In this document: positions 10,952-21,700 of the stretch, in pieces
Layout: each line of letters begins with the position of its first letter
Numbering within the stretch: the stretch's first letter is position 1
Source: Pelagophyceae sp. CCMP2097
Taxonomy: Eukaryota > Sar > Pelagophyceae
Length of the DNA: 29,196 bases
NCBI GenBank assembly: GCA_026770575.1
Contig: MU657236.1
Coordinates: 230,849-260,044 of the forward strand
Reading direction: 5' to 3'
Program-made: the position numbers and the translations under genes
Notes under the pieces: model-generated
Database searches by the model: none
Told to the model about the DNA's origin: nothing
Seen by the model: only the letters and a program-made list of their open reading frames with translations

Positions 10952-11239
10952 CAATTCCTTGCCTCCAAAGTAGGCTACTAAAATTTCGCGGTTTGAGGCG
11001 CATCCTCTTCGCGCGCTGGTCTCCGAGGCGCCAACTAATGCGACTGGAGGGGGCGGCTAGAGCGCACGCGCTAAAAAAAAGTTATCTTCGGCGATTTCTG
11101 TTGTGCAATTCGACAGTGCCAGGCGAAGGCCTTGCGAAGCCGCGTTCGAGGGCGTAGGCCTGCTTACCCGACACCACCCTGCGGAGCAGCGCGGGCCCCG
11201 GGCGGGGTCCGACGGAGCGCGCCGGCGACGGATCTCGAC

Positions 11240-12334
11240 ATGAGCGACGCCGCCGCGCTTCCGAAATCCAAGGCCGTGGCCGCCATGCCCAAGCCCACGG
11301 GCGCCAAGGCGGGCGCCAAGGGCGCCAAGGCCGGCAAGACCAAGTGGAAGAAGCCGACCGGCGGCAAGGCCACCGGCAAGGCGCAGCGCGGCAAAACGAA
11401 AGCCGTCGACGCGGCGGCGAATGCAGCCACAAACGCTGAGATAGCGTCTCTCTTAAAGGCCCTATCTGCATGCGCGGGCACGCTGTCCGACGCGCTGAAC
11501 CCGGACCACGCTGCGTTTTCGGCGGACTTTCAAGGGCGATTCAAATCCGCCCCGAAAAAAGTGCGCGCCGCCGTCGTCGCTGCCGATAGAGCAAAAGTCG
11601 ACGCCAAGAACGCAATCGGCGCAAACAACCTCGCCGCGCTGCCCTTTCCGAGCGAATGCGACGACCACTGCGAGTCGCCGCCGGAAGCTTACGCGGATAT
11701 CGCTTCAGTGCTTGATTTAGTGGCTACGGCTTTGGGGAAAACCCGAGCGACTTTGTTGATTTATGACCCGTATTTCTGCGCCGGCGCGATGAAGCAACAT
11801 TTAAGCGGCCTCGGCTTTACAAGCGTCAGGAACGATGCGGTGGACTTTTACCATGCGGTTGAGAATGGGGAGGTGCCGTCGTACGACGTGCTCGTCACGA
11901 ACCCTCCGTACTCCGCGGACCACGTCCAACGCCTCTTGGCCTTTACCGCGCAGTCGAACAAGCCCTTTTTGCTCTTAGTGCCGAACTACGTCGCTGGGCG
12001 ATTTCCCGATTTGGCGCCGGTGAAACCGCTTCGGGGTCGAAGGACGAAGCCCGTTTACGTCTGCCCTTTGAAGAGGTACTGTTACTGGACCCCAAAGTCC
12101 ATGCGCCCGCGCGGCAACCAGCAGGGCCACGTTTCGGCGCTGGGACACCGGACGTCGCCCTTTGCTTCGTTTTGGTGCGTCGACTTAGAGCCAACAGTAA
12201 GTCGCTCAGCAATCATCGCTTTAGACGGCGCCGGAAACACCGCCGCCGGCACTGCCACCGCCCGCGCTTCCATCCGGCCGCCGCCGCGGATCTGCGGCTC
12301 GCTCAACGACCTGCCGCCGGCCGTGCGGCCGTGA
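11240..12334 (+). CDS. Putative SAM-dependent methyltransferase-like protein with NPPY motif
   Basis: 364 aa. The frame stays open 36 codons upstream, but I chose ATG 11240 because the upstream residues (GAARAPGG...) look like translated leader. The first ~65 residues are Ala/Gly/Lys-rich and very basic (GKTKWKKPTGGKATGK), a likely nucleic-acid-binding or targeting tail. In the middle, LLIYDPYFCAGAMKQHL resembles methyltransferase motif I in position though not in the classical glycine pattern, and YDVLVTNPPYSADH carries the NPPY motif of N6-adenine and N5-glutamine methyltransferases. Then follow LLLVPNYV and RYCYWTP, and SPFASFWCVDL. This layout is that of a eukaryotic algal family usually left as hypothetical. 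Target (DNA, RNA or protein) cannot be read from the sequence. No intron is needed. Confidence 0.8.
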   Translation: MSDAAALPKSKAVAAMPKPTGAKAGAKGAKAGKTKWKKPTGGKATGKAQRGKTKAVDAAANAATNAEIASLLKALSACAGTLSDALNPDHAAFSADFQGRFKSAPKKVRAAVVAADRAKVDAKNAIGANNLAALPFPSECDDHCESPPEAYADIASVLDLVATALGKTRATLLIYDPYFCAGAMKQHLSGLGFTSVRNDAVDFYHAVENGEVPSYDVLVTNPPYSADHVQRLLAFTAQSNKPFLLLVPNYVAGRFPDLAPVKPLRGRRTKPVYVCPLKRYCYWTPKSMRPRGNQQGHVSALGHRTSPFASFWCVDLEPTVSRSAIIALDGAGNTAAGTATARASIRPPPRICGSLNDLPPAVRP

Positions 12335-12497
12335 CGCGATGACGTTTGCGCGTTTAAGAAACGGGGTTCCTCTCTTCGGCACTCCACGGCGTGTATTGTG
12401 CACTCCACGGGCCCTTTGAGACGAGACCCGCGCGGCCCGGGGCGTGTTTCGTCAAAGGGGTTCTTCTCAAGGCCCCGTTTCAAGCAGCCCTTTTTGA

Positions 12498-12558
12498 GGA
12501 CCCGAAGGGTCCTTGCCGTTTAATCAACGTCAGTTTACGGCAAGGGCCCTTCGGGTCC
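12498..12558. repeat. Hairpin with 22-bp arms downstream of the NPPY gene
   Basis: GGACCCGAAGGGTCCTTGCC at 12498 pairs with GGCAAGGGCCCTTCGGGTCC ending at 12558; arms of 22 bp match at 21 positions around a 17-base loop. It lies about 165 bp after the stop codon. The arms themselves contain a small palindrome (GACCCGAAGGGTC). Confidence 0.85.
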
Positions 12559-12590
12559 TTTGATTGAAGGATTACCAGGGGCAATTTTGT

Positions 12591-12620
12591 CTGTCCGTCT
12601 GTCCTTCTGTCTGTCCGTCC
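12591..12620 (+). repeat. CTGTCCGT-type microsatellite
   Basis: Short run of CTGTCCGT/CTGTCCTT/CTGTCTGT units, pyrimidine-rich on the plus strand. Confidence 0.8.
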
Positions 12621-12639
12621 CCGGGTAAATCCGTGAGTG

Positions 12640-12835
12640 AGGCCATCTTTGGGAAGAAAAGGGCAGCAACTCGGCCGATTCAGCGATTGGTGGTTGATGC
12701 GATTGCTAAAATTGGGAGTGGAGGTCGAGCAGGAGCCTCATTGGAATCATCATAGAAGAAGTTTTTGGTCACAGGTTCGAATCTGGTCGGCCGCAAAAAA
12801 AAATAGCTCAATAAGAAATAATAAAATATAAAATA
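12640..12835 (+). other. Possible decayed tRNA-derived SINE
   Basis: AGGTTCGAATCT at about 12773 matches a pol III B box, and TGGTTGATGCG about 80 bases earlier weakly matches an A box. An A-rich tail follows from 12796. The T-arm pairs imperfectly and no tRNA fold can be drawn, so this is at best an old SINE. The stretch on to 12960 is AT-rich with no gene. Confidence 0.25.
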
Positions 12836-13236
12836 AAGATAAGGAGGATTTGAAGGTTCAGCGATTATTTAAATAACTTTAATTATTTACGTGGGCATTG
12901 CAATGGGATTTGGCTGTATCCTTCGGGTCCTCCGTGCGCCTCCGGCGCGCTCTTGTAATTAACGGCCTTCAAGTTTGGATTTTGCTTGCTGAAGATCCAC
13001 CCTGGGTGACATGAAAATTTTCGGATTCAGGCCCCGAAAGGCACAGAGGGGCTGTACCTCACGGATCCGAGGTTCGTCCTGCTTGTGTGGCGTGCGTCGG
13101 GCCGCGAGGGGGGAGCTTCTGGAGTGCGCGGGGACGCAGCGAACAAGTGAAGCAAAATTACTCTGCGGTGGGCCCCGCGACGCGACGCACCACCAATTGT
13201 GCGGAGCGAGTCGGCCACTATGTGGTCCGCCGGTCG

Positions 13237-13330
13237 AACGCTTTTCGAAAACGCTTTTCGAAAACGCTTTTCGAAAACGCTTTTCGAAAACGCTTTTCGA
13301 AAACGCTTTTCGAAAACGCTTTTCGAAAAC
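13237..13330 (+). repeat. Seven copies of a 13-bp tandem repeat
   Basis: The unit AACGCTTTTCGAA is repeated seven times without error, plus three extra bases. Because 13 is not a multiple of three, it reads through all frames, creating spurious peptide repeats on both strands. The surrounding 12960-13680 holds no recognised gene. Confidence 0.95.
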
Positions 13331-13684
13331 ATGGGCGGGCCGACCCTCGGCCTCTCCGGGTGCCAGTGGCTGGCCGTACGGCCTGGCTTTTTCGCCAGGC
13401 CCTGCGCCGCTCGCGCGAATAGGGCCGATGCGACGAGGCAGCAGCACGACCGATGCAGCATAAATTCACGTTTTCAACCTTGCAAGTCCCTCGTTGAGAT
13501 ATTGCACCATCTCGGACACCTTCGGGGCGTTTGTTCAGATGGGCGGGAGGGGCCTGGGACCCTGCCCCATTTCGGCTGCCACGACGCCGCCGCTGCTGGG
13601 GGATGCTCCCTTTCCGTGTCCCTCAGGAAAGGGACTTTGAGGGCCCCTCGAAGCCGCGGCCGCCGAGCGGTCCCAGGAGCTTAA

Positions 13685-14230
13685 ACGGTGTATGCGGGTC
13701 GGGTCGGGTTTTCAATTTGTGCCGAACCCAAAGGGTCGCGGGTTTGTCGAGCGACCAAAAGCGTCTTCTCGGGTCGGGTTCGGGTTCGGGCCACGGCCAG
13801 ACCCGCGGGTCGCGGGTTTGCCGGTCGACGCACGCAAAAGTTCGAGTCGGGTCGGGTTCGGGTTCGGGTTCGGGTCGACCCGTACTTTAAAGCCCCTTTC
13901 CGGAGAGCCACCGTACCCGCGGAGTCGACGCAGCTCGCGACCGCGCGGCCCGAGTTTCAATATATGATTCACACGACAATTGCACACGAATAAAGAAACC
14001 CGAGCGGAGAAACCCCGGTGCGATCCCGGATGTTCGGTCTTCCAGGTACGGCGCCGGCGCCTGCCAGAACCCGCGGGTTCGCCGGGTACCCGCGGGTTTG
14101 CCACCCGGCGCGCCCGCGGGGGTTCGGGTTTGTGCCACCGCCAGACCCGCGGGTCGGCGGGTCAGCCAAAACGCGCAAACCCGGCAAACCCGACCCGCGG
14201 GTTTCGGGTAAATCCGAACCCGTTTTAGCT
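13685..14230 (+). repeat. TCGGGT-rich repeat element, copy A
   Basis: Dense variants of GGGTCGGGTTCGGG and ACCCGCGGGT, including four head-to-tail TTCGGG hexamers near 13855. The segment 13870-14075 (GAGAGCCACCGTACCC, then ACACGAC, AACCCGAG, GGTGCGA, GGCGCCGGCGCCTGCC) matches 24193-24365, showing a dispersed family. A short related piece lies at about 15675-15712. No protein was recognised. Confidence 0.75.
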
Positions 14231-14699
14231 CCTGAGCGGTCCTCGTCGGGATCCCGGCTCTGCTGCGGGGCTCTTCGAGGCGTTTCCGACGGGCTCGGGA
14301 CTTTTCCTGCTCCGGACCGCTCGCACCTACGTCGTATATTCGCACCAACGTCGCATGGTACCCGGGCGCGTGGCGTCGAGGCGCTCTTTTTCGAATCGTC
14401 TTCGGCGCACGGGTCCGTCGCGCCAGGACCGAGGGGCCAAAGGACGCTTTTTCCGACGTTTGATGCCGACTGCAGAGTCGCCGGGGGCCGCCCCAAAAGG
14501 GTCCGACCGCCGTCGCGGAGCCCGGGGAGACCCATCGCCACGGCCTTGGACGCATGCGCGTGCCTCTTTGCGGATGGGCGGCCGAGCGCTCTTCGGTCGG
14601 GGTCGAGGGGCATCCGATTGGGGGCGTAGTCGCGCGCAGCCGGAGGGCGGGTCGGCCCGTCGGCACTGGCCCTCCGGCCGGGGGTTTGGATGATCTGAG
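14231..14699. other. Unassigned GC-rich stretch
   Basis: Long open frames exist on both strands (for example the plus-strand frame around 14340-14629), but no domain is recognisable and no exon with convincing splice sites could be joined to its neighbours. Confidence 0.35.
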
Positions 14700-15672
14700 G
14701 GACTGTCCGAGCGACCGTCCGAGGGCCCGTCCAGGAGACGTCTCAGAGAGGCTGCAGTCGAGGGGCCGGCAGCCGAGTGACCGTCTAAGGGACCGTCCGA
14801 GGGACCCTACACGGGACTACCGCAAAGGGACCGACGAGGAACCGTCCAAGGGGCCGTCCACGGAACCGCCACAGAGGGACCGTCCGAGGGATCGCCCAAG
14901 GGACCGTCAAAGGAACAGTCCAAAGGAAGTGCCAAAGGACCACCCAAGGGACCGTCCGAGAGACCGTTCGAGGGACCATCCAAACGACCGTCCGAGGGAC
15001 CGTCCACGGGACCATCGCAGAGGGCCCGTCGAGGGCCCGTCGAGGGACCCTCCCATGGAACTGTCCAAAGGAACTTTCCATAGGACCGCCCAAGGGATCG
15101 TCCGAGGGGCCGTCGAGGGACCATCCGAGCGACCGTCCGAGCGACCGTCCGAGGGATCGTCCGAGCGACCGTCCAAGCGAACGTCAGAGGGCCCATCCAT
15201 GGGACGTCGCAGAGGGGCCGCAGTCGAGGGGCTTGCAGCCGAGTGACCGTCCAAGGAACCGTTGAGAAACCCCCGTCAAAGCGACCAACACAGAGGGCCC
15301 GTCGAGGGGCCCTACAAGGGACCCTCCTATGGAACTGTCCAAAGGGATTGTCAAAGGGACTGCCCGAGGGACCGTCCAAGCCCTCGAGGGTCGTCTCAAG
15401 GCGTCGTTTCGAATGGCCGTCGAAAGGGGCCATCGAAAAGGGTCGTCTCCAGGGGCCGTTTCGAGTGGCCGTCTCAAGGAGCGTCTCGAGGGGCCGTCTC
15501 GAGGGCCGTGCACCATCTAAAATGGCCGTCTCCAGGGGCCATTTCAAGGCGCCGTCTCGAATGGCCGTCTCCAGGGGCCATTTCAAGGCGTCTCGTATGG
15601 CCGTCTCAAGGGGGCGTCTCAAGGGGTCGTCTCCAGGGGCTGCCTCGAGGGCCCGTCTCGAGGGGCCAGAGC
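14700..15672 (-). repeat. Degenerate 12-13 bp satellite array
   Basis: From 14700 to 15400 the plus strand is mostly GGGACCGTCCGA-type 12-bp units; from about 15390 to 15670 it changes to GGCCGTCTCGAGG-type units. It lies just 3' of the HIR-family stop codon. On the minus strand it reads CCTCGAGACGGCC, the same sense as the satellite inside the introns of the two long genes. Confidence 0.85.
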
Positions 15673-15791
15673 GAAAACGGGTTGGGGTATGCCCGAAACC
15701 CGCGGGTCGGATTTCAAAAGGAGAGTGTTTAAAAAGGAAGTGTTCTTTAAACGCGCCGCGGCGGAGCGCCGCGGGTCGAAATGCGGCATTC

Positions 15792-18700
15792 CTAGCGCGC
15801 CGCGTTGGCCTGCAAAAGGCCGTCGCGCATGATGGCAGTTTGCGTCGTCGACTTTTTCGGCCTACAAGTTTTATGAGGGCGGCGAGCGCGCCACCGCAAG
15901 AATCGAGATGCGCCTCGGTTGTCCCACACCATCATCAGACGCCGAAAACCCGCAAGTAGATTGTCGTCGTGCCGCGCTGGTGGCCCACGTCCTTCAGCAT
16001 ATCGAAGTATTGAGTGAGAAGGAGCAGGTCGATGACGTCTACATTCAAAAGTCAAAAATAATAAAAATTAAAAAATTAAAAAAAAACGCACCCTTTGGCG
16101 ACGACCCTTGCACGTTGCCGGAGAAGGTGGAGATGCTATCGCGTAAACCGTCGACAATCGCCTTGCGCTGCCGCGCGACGCCGACGCCGGAAAGGTATTT
16201 CGACTCGGCTTCCGCTTCGGCCGACTTGACCTGGAGGGGTGCCTCTGCGATGCCTCTCGGCGCTTTTTGTTTTTTTCGACGTTGCCTCGAGGGTTTTCGA
16301 GGGTTTACTACCACCTCGACTCGATGCGCCGGCGGACGTACCATCAGCGTCTTGTCGCCCTCGGCGCGCTCGTAGGCCGCCTACGTCGCTCCGAGTTTCT
16401 CAAAAAATTTGGCATGACGAGGGGCCGCCCGCGCCGCAGAGCATCTCGTCTCGGAAACGCCTCCGGGGGCCGTTCGAGGGCCGTTCGGGGGCCGTTTGAG
16501 GGCCTTTCGCCGGTCCGTTTACGGGCCCGTCTCCGGGCTGGGGCTGGGGCGAAATGGCACCGTCGACGGGCCGTCTCCGCGATTTGGGCCCCGTTTCCGC
16601 AAGACGGCCGTAGAGGAAAGGCGTCTTTGAGCGGCCTCTCCAAAGAGGCCCCGCCGTCTCCGCTCTTCCTCGGAAACGCCTCGGGCCCCCCGCCGGACCG
16701 TCCTCCGACCCTCCGGCGGCCTGCGGCGCCGTACGCGACTCGTGGCCGACCTCTGCAGCCTTGAGCCACAAGCCGACTCGGGACCCCCCAGAGGGCCGTT
16801 TCGGAGATTCGGGTTGTTGTACAGAGGGGCCGTCCTCGAAGGGGCTTTTTCGAGGAGCCGGGTTTCCGGGGCCTTGGAGTGGGCGTCGTCTCGAGTGGCC
16901 GCCCAGAGGGGCCGGCCTCGAAGGGGCCGTCGCTTGGGCATTGATCCCTCTGCCGTCGCTCGGTTCGGGCTTGCCGCCGCCCAGAGGGGCGTTAGAGTGG
17001 GGGTCGTCTCGAGTGGCCGCCCAGAGGGGCCGTCTCCTCGGGACCCTTTCCAAGGGCCGCCTCGAGGGGCAGTGGCCCGCAAGGTGCCGTCTCGAGGACC
17101 ATCTGTACGATTCTCACTTTTTGTACGAGTCCAAAGGGCCTGTCCAGAGGGCCGTCTCAAGGACCGCCTCCTCGAGGGCCGTCTCCACCGGGCCGTCTCG
17201 GCCCGTCTCTCGTTTTTCCACATTCTCCAAAGCCCTCTGCGCAATTGAGGACCGTCTCGAACGTTTTTTTTTAGACGCGGCTTTGATGAAAACCTCCTTG
17301 AGGCGTTTCGAAGCGTTGATTTCGTTCATGGCGTGCTTCACCTTGCCGTCGGGCGACAAGTCCGTCACGAGCGCCTAAGTCGCGCGTTTTGGGCGTTTTG
17401 GGGCCTTTGGCGCGTCGCAAATGCCGAAGACGGTGCCGTGTACACCAAGCACCAGCGCCAGAGGACGCGACTCCCCGGGGCCGCGCAAAGCGAGACCCAC
17501 GGGGGCGAGGCCCGGGCAGTGGTCCAGCCGACTCGAGCGGGTGCAACGACCGGGGGCCATCACGCCGGAGACGGTCCCGGAGACGGGCATTCGCCGACTC
17601 CGGGCCGTCTACGGAGGGCCGAGGGGCAAACCCAAGGACCGAACAACGGATCCGTCTTCAAACGGGGGCCGTGGACTCCGGTCGGGCCGTTGCCGAGTGG
17701 CGGCAAGCCCTCGGTCCGACTCGGTCGGATTTTGAAGCACCGTCCCTTGGGACCGTCCCTGGGTCCGTCCAAAAGAACCTTCTCGAGGGACTGTCTCGGC
17801 CGGCGTCTCGACCGTCTCGATCGCTGGACCAGGAAGTCCGTTTCGAAAGGCCGCCTCGATCTGCCGTCTCCAGCAACTGCCTGGCAAGACCGTCCCGATG
17901 GACCGTCTCGATCTGCCGTCTCGAATGACCGCCTCGGAAGGCCGCCTCAAAGGGCCTTTTTGGGGCCGTTGCTGTATATCAAGGCCGTCCCGAAAAACCG
18001 TACGACTGTACGAGGGGCCGTCCAGAACAAGGCCGTACGAGGGACTGTTTGAATGACCGTACGAGGCAACTTGGAGAGACCGTCGGCGGGAGGCCTCCTC
18101 GGAAGACACATCTCGAGAAGCCGCCTCAAAGGACCGTCGAGGGGCAGTTTTGAAAGACTTTCTGGAAATTCCGTCTGGAAATTCCGTCTTGAGGGGCCGT
18201 CTTGAGGGGCCGTCTTGAGGGACCCTCTTGGGGGACCGTCTCGAGGGGCCGTCTCGAGTGGCAGTTCTCGGGGAACCGTTCTCGAGGGACCGTCTCGAGA
18301 GGCCGTCTCGAAGCGCCGTCGAGAAGGGTTCTCACGAGGTACGACCGTCTCGAAAGCTGTCTCGAGGAACCGTCCCGAAGGACCGTTCTCGAGGGGCCGC
18401 GTCTCGAGGAACCGTCCCGAAGGACCGTTCTCGAGGGGCCGCGTCTCGAGGAANNNNNNNNNNNNNNNNNNNNNNNNNNNNNNNNNNNNNNNNNNNNNNN
18501 NNNNNNNNNNNNNNNNNNNNNNNNNNNNNNNNNNNNNNNNNNNNNNNNNNNNNNNNNNNNNNNNNNNNNNNNNNNNNNNNNNNNNNNNNNNNNNNNNNNN
18601 NNNNNNNNNNNNNNNNNNNNNNNNNNNNNNNNNNNNNNNNNNNNNNNNNNNNNNNNNNNNNNNNNNNNNNNNNNNNNNNNNNNNNNNNNNNNNNNNNNNN

Positions 18701-21700
18701 NNNNNNNNNNNNNNNNNNNNNNNNNNNNNNNNNNNNNNNNNNNNNNNNNNNNNNNNNNNNNNNNNNNNNNNNNNNNNNNNNNNNNNNNNNNNNNNNNNNN
18801 NNNNNNNNNNNNNNNNNNNNNNNNNNNNNNNNNNNNNNNNNNNNNNNNNNNNNNNNNNNNNNNNNNNNNNNNNNNNNNNNNNNNNNNNNNNNNNNNNNNN
18901 NNNNNNNNNNNNNNNNNNNNNNNNNNNNNNNNNNNNNNNNNNNNNNNNNNNNNNNNNNNNNNNNNNNNNNNNNNNNNNNNNNNNNNNNNNNNNNNNNNNN
19001 NNNAACCGTCCCGAAGGACCGTTCTCGAGGGGCCGCGTCTCGAGGAACCGTCTCGAAGGGCCGTTCTCGATGGGCCGTCTCGATGGGCCGTTCTCGAGAG
19101 CCGCCCAAAAAGTGCCTCTGTCGGCTCCGCGCCCGCTGCAACGCCCGGATTAAATTTGCTCGCGCCGGGCCCACAACGCGGCGACTTGGGGCCGTCGACA
19201 AGGACCGTCGACAAGGGCCGTATACAGGGACCGCCTCAAAGGCCTGCCTGTAGGACTGCCTTATTGGCCGTCCTGGGGCCGTATCTTTGTCGTCTCACTA
19301 AGGGACGCCAAAAGAGCCGTCTCTATGAATGCCTTCGAGAGGCCCGAAGGGCCGTCCTCGAGGGCCGTTCCTCGAGGACGGAGCAAGGCCGTCTCCGTCG
19401 GGCCACGGCGGCCGATACGGGGCCGGCAAGCGAGTAAGGGGACGGCAAAGGCGCCGTCTCTGTGGCCGTCTCCGTTGCCGTCGGGAGGGGTGGTTCGCCG
19501 CAAGAAGCGCGTCGAAGACGAAGGCGCACCTTTTTGATTTCGAAGCCATAGCCTGCCATGACCTAGCATTCGAGTTTGTCGAGCACTCGAGCGGATTCGA
19601 GGCACCTTGCTCAGCGACTCCTTGACGCTCTCCGCGATGTCCTCCTTGGACTCAAAGGCCTGCGCGGGCATTTTGGGGCATTTTAGGGTCATTTTAGGGT
19701 CTTTTTGAAACTGCAAAGCCTCGGGACGAGCGCACCTGGTCCAGCGTCATGAGCGGGATGGTGCTGCGCACGACCTGCGGTGTATTGTAAAGGGGCATTT
19801 CCAGGGTCTCGTACGCACGTCGTAGACGTAGGCCTCGATTTGCTGCGTCGGGTTGGTCAAGCGATAAAACGCCTCGTAAATTCCTAATTGGACGGGTTGA
19901 GACCGCCAAGTTGTACGGGTTTAGGCCGCCAAGTTGTACGGGTTGAGACCGCCAAGTTGTACGGGTTTAGACGGCCAAGTTGTACGGGTTGAGACCGCCA
20001 AGTTGTACGGGTTTAGCCGCCAAGCACCCCCAAAAACGCACCGTCGGCGAGGACGGCGTACTGGACGCTGATGACGACGCGGCAGAAGACCTGCGTTGCG
20101 GGGTATTTGGGCGTCTTCTTTGCCGGAGCGTACGTTGTCGAGCGTCTTCGTCTCGCACGAGACGTCGAGCCTAACGTGGTCCATACTGGTCAACTCGGCA
20201 AATGCTGGTAAAAACGAGGCCAATGCTGGTAAAAACGAGGCAAATTCGAGTCAACACTCGGTACGACCGTCTCCGCTTGCCCGAGAAGAGCGACCCTCGA
20301 GAGAGGCTGCCGTCTCGAGGCACCCTTTCAAGGGGCCCCGTGGACCGTCTCGAGGGACCGCCCTCGGTCTGCCGCAATCGAGAGGGGCCGCCCGTCCCAA
20401 AGGGACCGCGCAGGAGGGGCCCGTCTCGAGAGACCGTCCAAAGACCTTATCAGAGGGGCATCCCAGCGGGGCCGTCTCGAGAAGCGCTGAGAGGGGCCGC
20501 CCCGAAGGACCCTCGAGAAGAGGCCGTCCAGAGACATTCCCTCGAGGCAAAACGCGTTTTTGAGGCCCCTTGAGAAAGCCAGCGCCTCGAGGGGCCGTGT
20601 ATAAGACCGTCTCAAAGGGGGGCGTCTCGGGGGACCTTGCCGAGGGACCGTGAAGAGGTCTTTCTCGAGGCACCGTGAAGAGAGACTCGAGGGCCCGTCT
20701 CGAGAGTCTCGCTCGAGAACCAATCTCGGGGGCCCTCGTCTCGGGGGCCCGAGTCTCGAGGGGCCCTGCCTCGAGAGATCGGGGACCCGCTCCGAGGGCC
20801 AGAGGGACCTTGTCGAGGGCCCGTCTTTGCAGGGCCAAAGGGCCGTCGAGGAAGGGTCCCCGAGGCACGTTTCCCGGCAAACGAAGTCCCGGCAACAAAG
20901 TCCAGGCAAACGAAGTCGCAATCAAGTCCCGGAAAGTCCCAATCAAGTCCTTTTGACAGGGGCCTCGTGACACGGTCCTCGAAGTGGTCCTTTGAGGAGG
21001 TCCCTTTCAGACGAGGACCCTCTGACAAAGATCCCTCGACGGAAAGAGTTGGAGTCTCCGTGCCAAGGGGCGAGGACATGGGGTTGCGGTGGCAACAGTC
21101 CCTGGGACAAGTTTCTCGCGACAAGGTGAGACGTGGCGAGGTTGCGGTGGGCCCCGTCGGGACAAGGTCCCTTTGACGAGGTGTCCTTTGACAAGGTCCC
21201 TTTGACGCGTTTCCCGTGACGAGATCCGGACGACGCGCTCTCGGAGAAAAAACCTGGGAGGGTCCCTCGACGACGGCCCCGTGCGACGAGGACCTTTTAA
21301 ACCCTGTGCAAAGGTCTTTGTGCAACCGCGTGAATACGTCCCAATGACAGAGGGCCCGTCCCGGGGCCGCCCGGAGGGACCGTCGAGAAAGGGACCGTCT
21401 GGACAGAGGGCCCGCCCGTCCCAAGGAAAATAACGACCTTATAGACCGCCTTCGCAGGGCCCCACCTCGCCGGAGGGGTCTCGAGGGAACGTCAAGAGGG
21501 CTTCCAAGGGCCCGTTCCAAGGGACCAGAGGGGTCGCCACCGCCCGGTCCGGGAAAGGCGTTTCGAGGGCCGTATCTCGAACGTGGCAGAGGGGCTGTCC
21601 GGAATCGGAGGTCCGCTCAGAGGGCCACCGAGAGCCCCCCCCGTCTAGACCGAGAGAGGATTGTCTCGAGGGGGCGTCCAGCTGCCTCGAGAAGGCGCCT

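Noticed and set aside
13237..13330. CRISPR-like array
   Set aside because: Head-to-tail 13-bp units without spacers in a eukaryotic context; it is a simple tandem repeat.
14554..15959. Frames encoding Arg/Asp/Pro/Ser repeat peptides (for example RDRPRDRP)
   Set aside because: Direct product of the 12-bp GGGACCGTCCGA satellite; all frames on both strands stay open in the same way.
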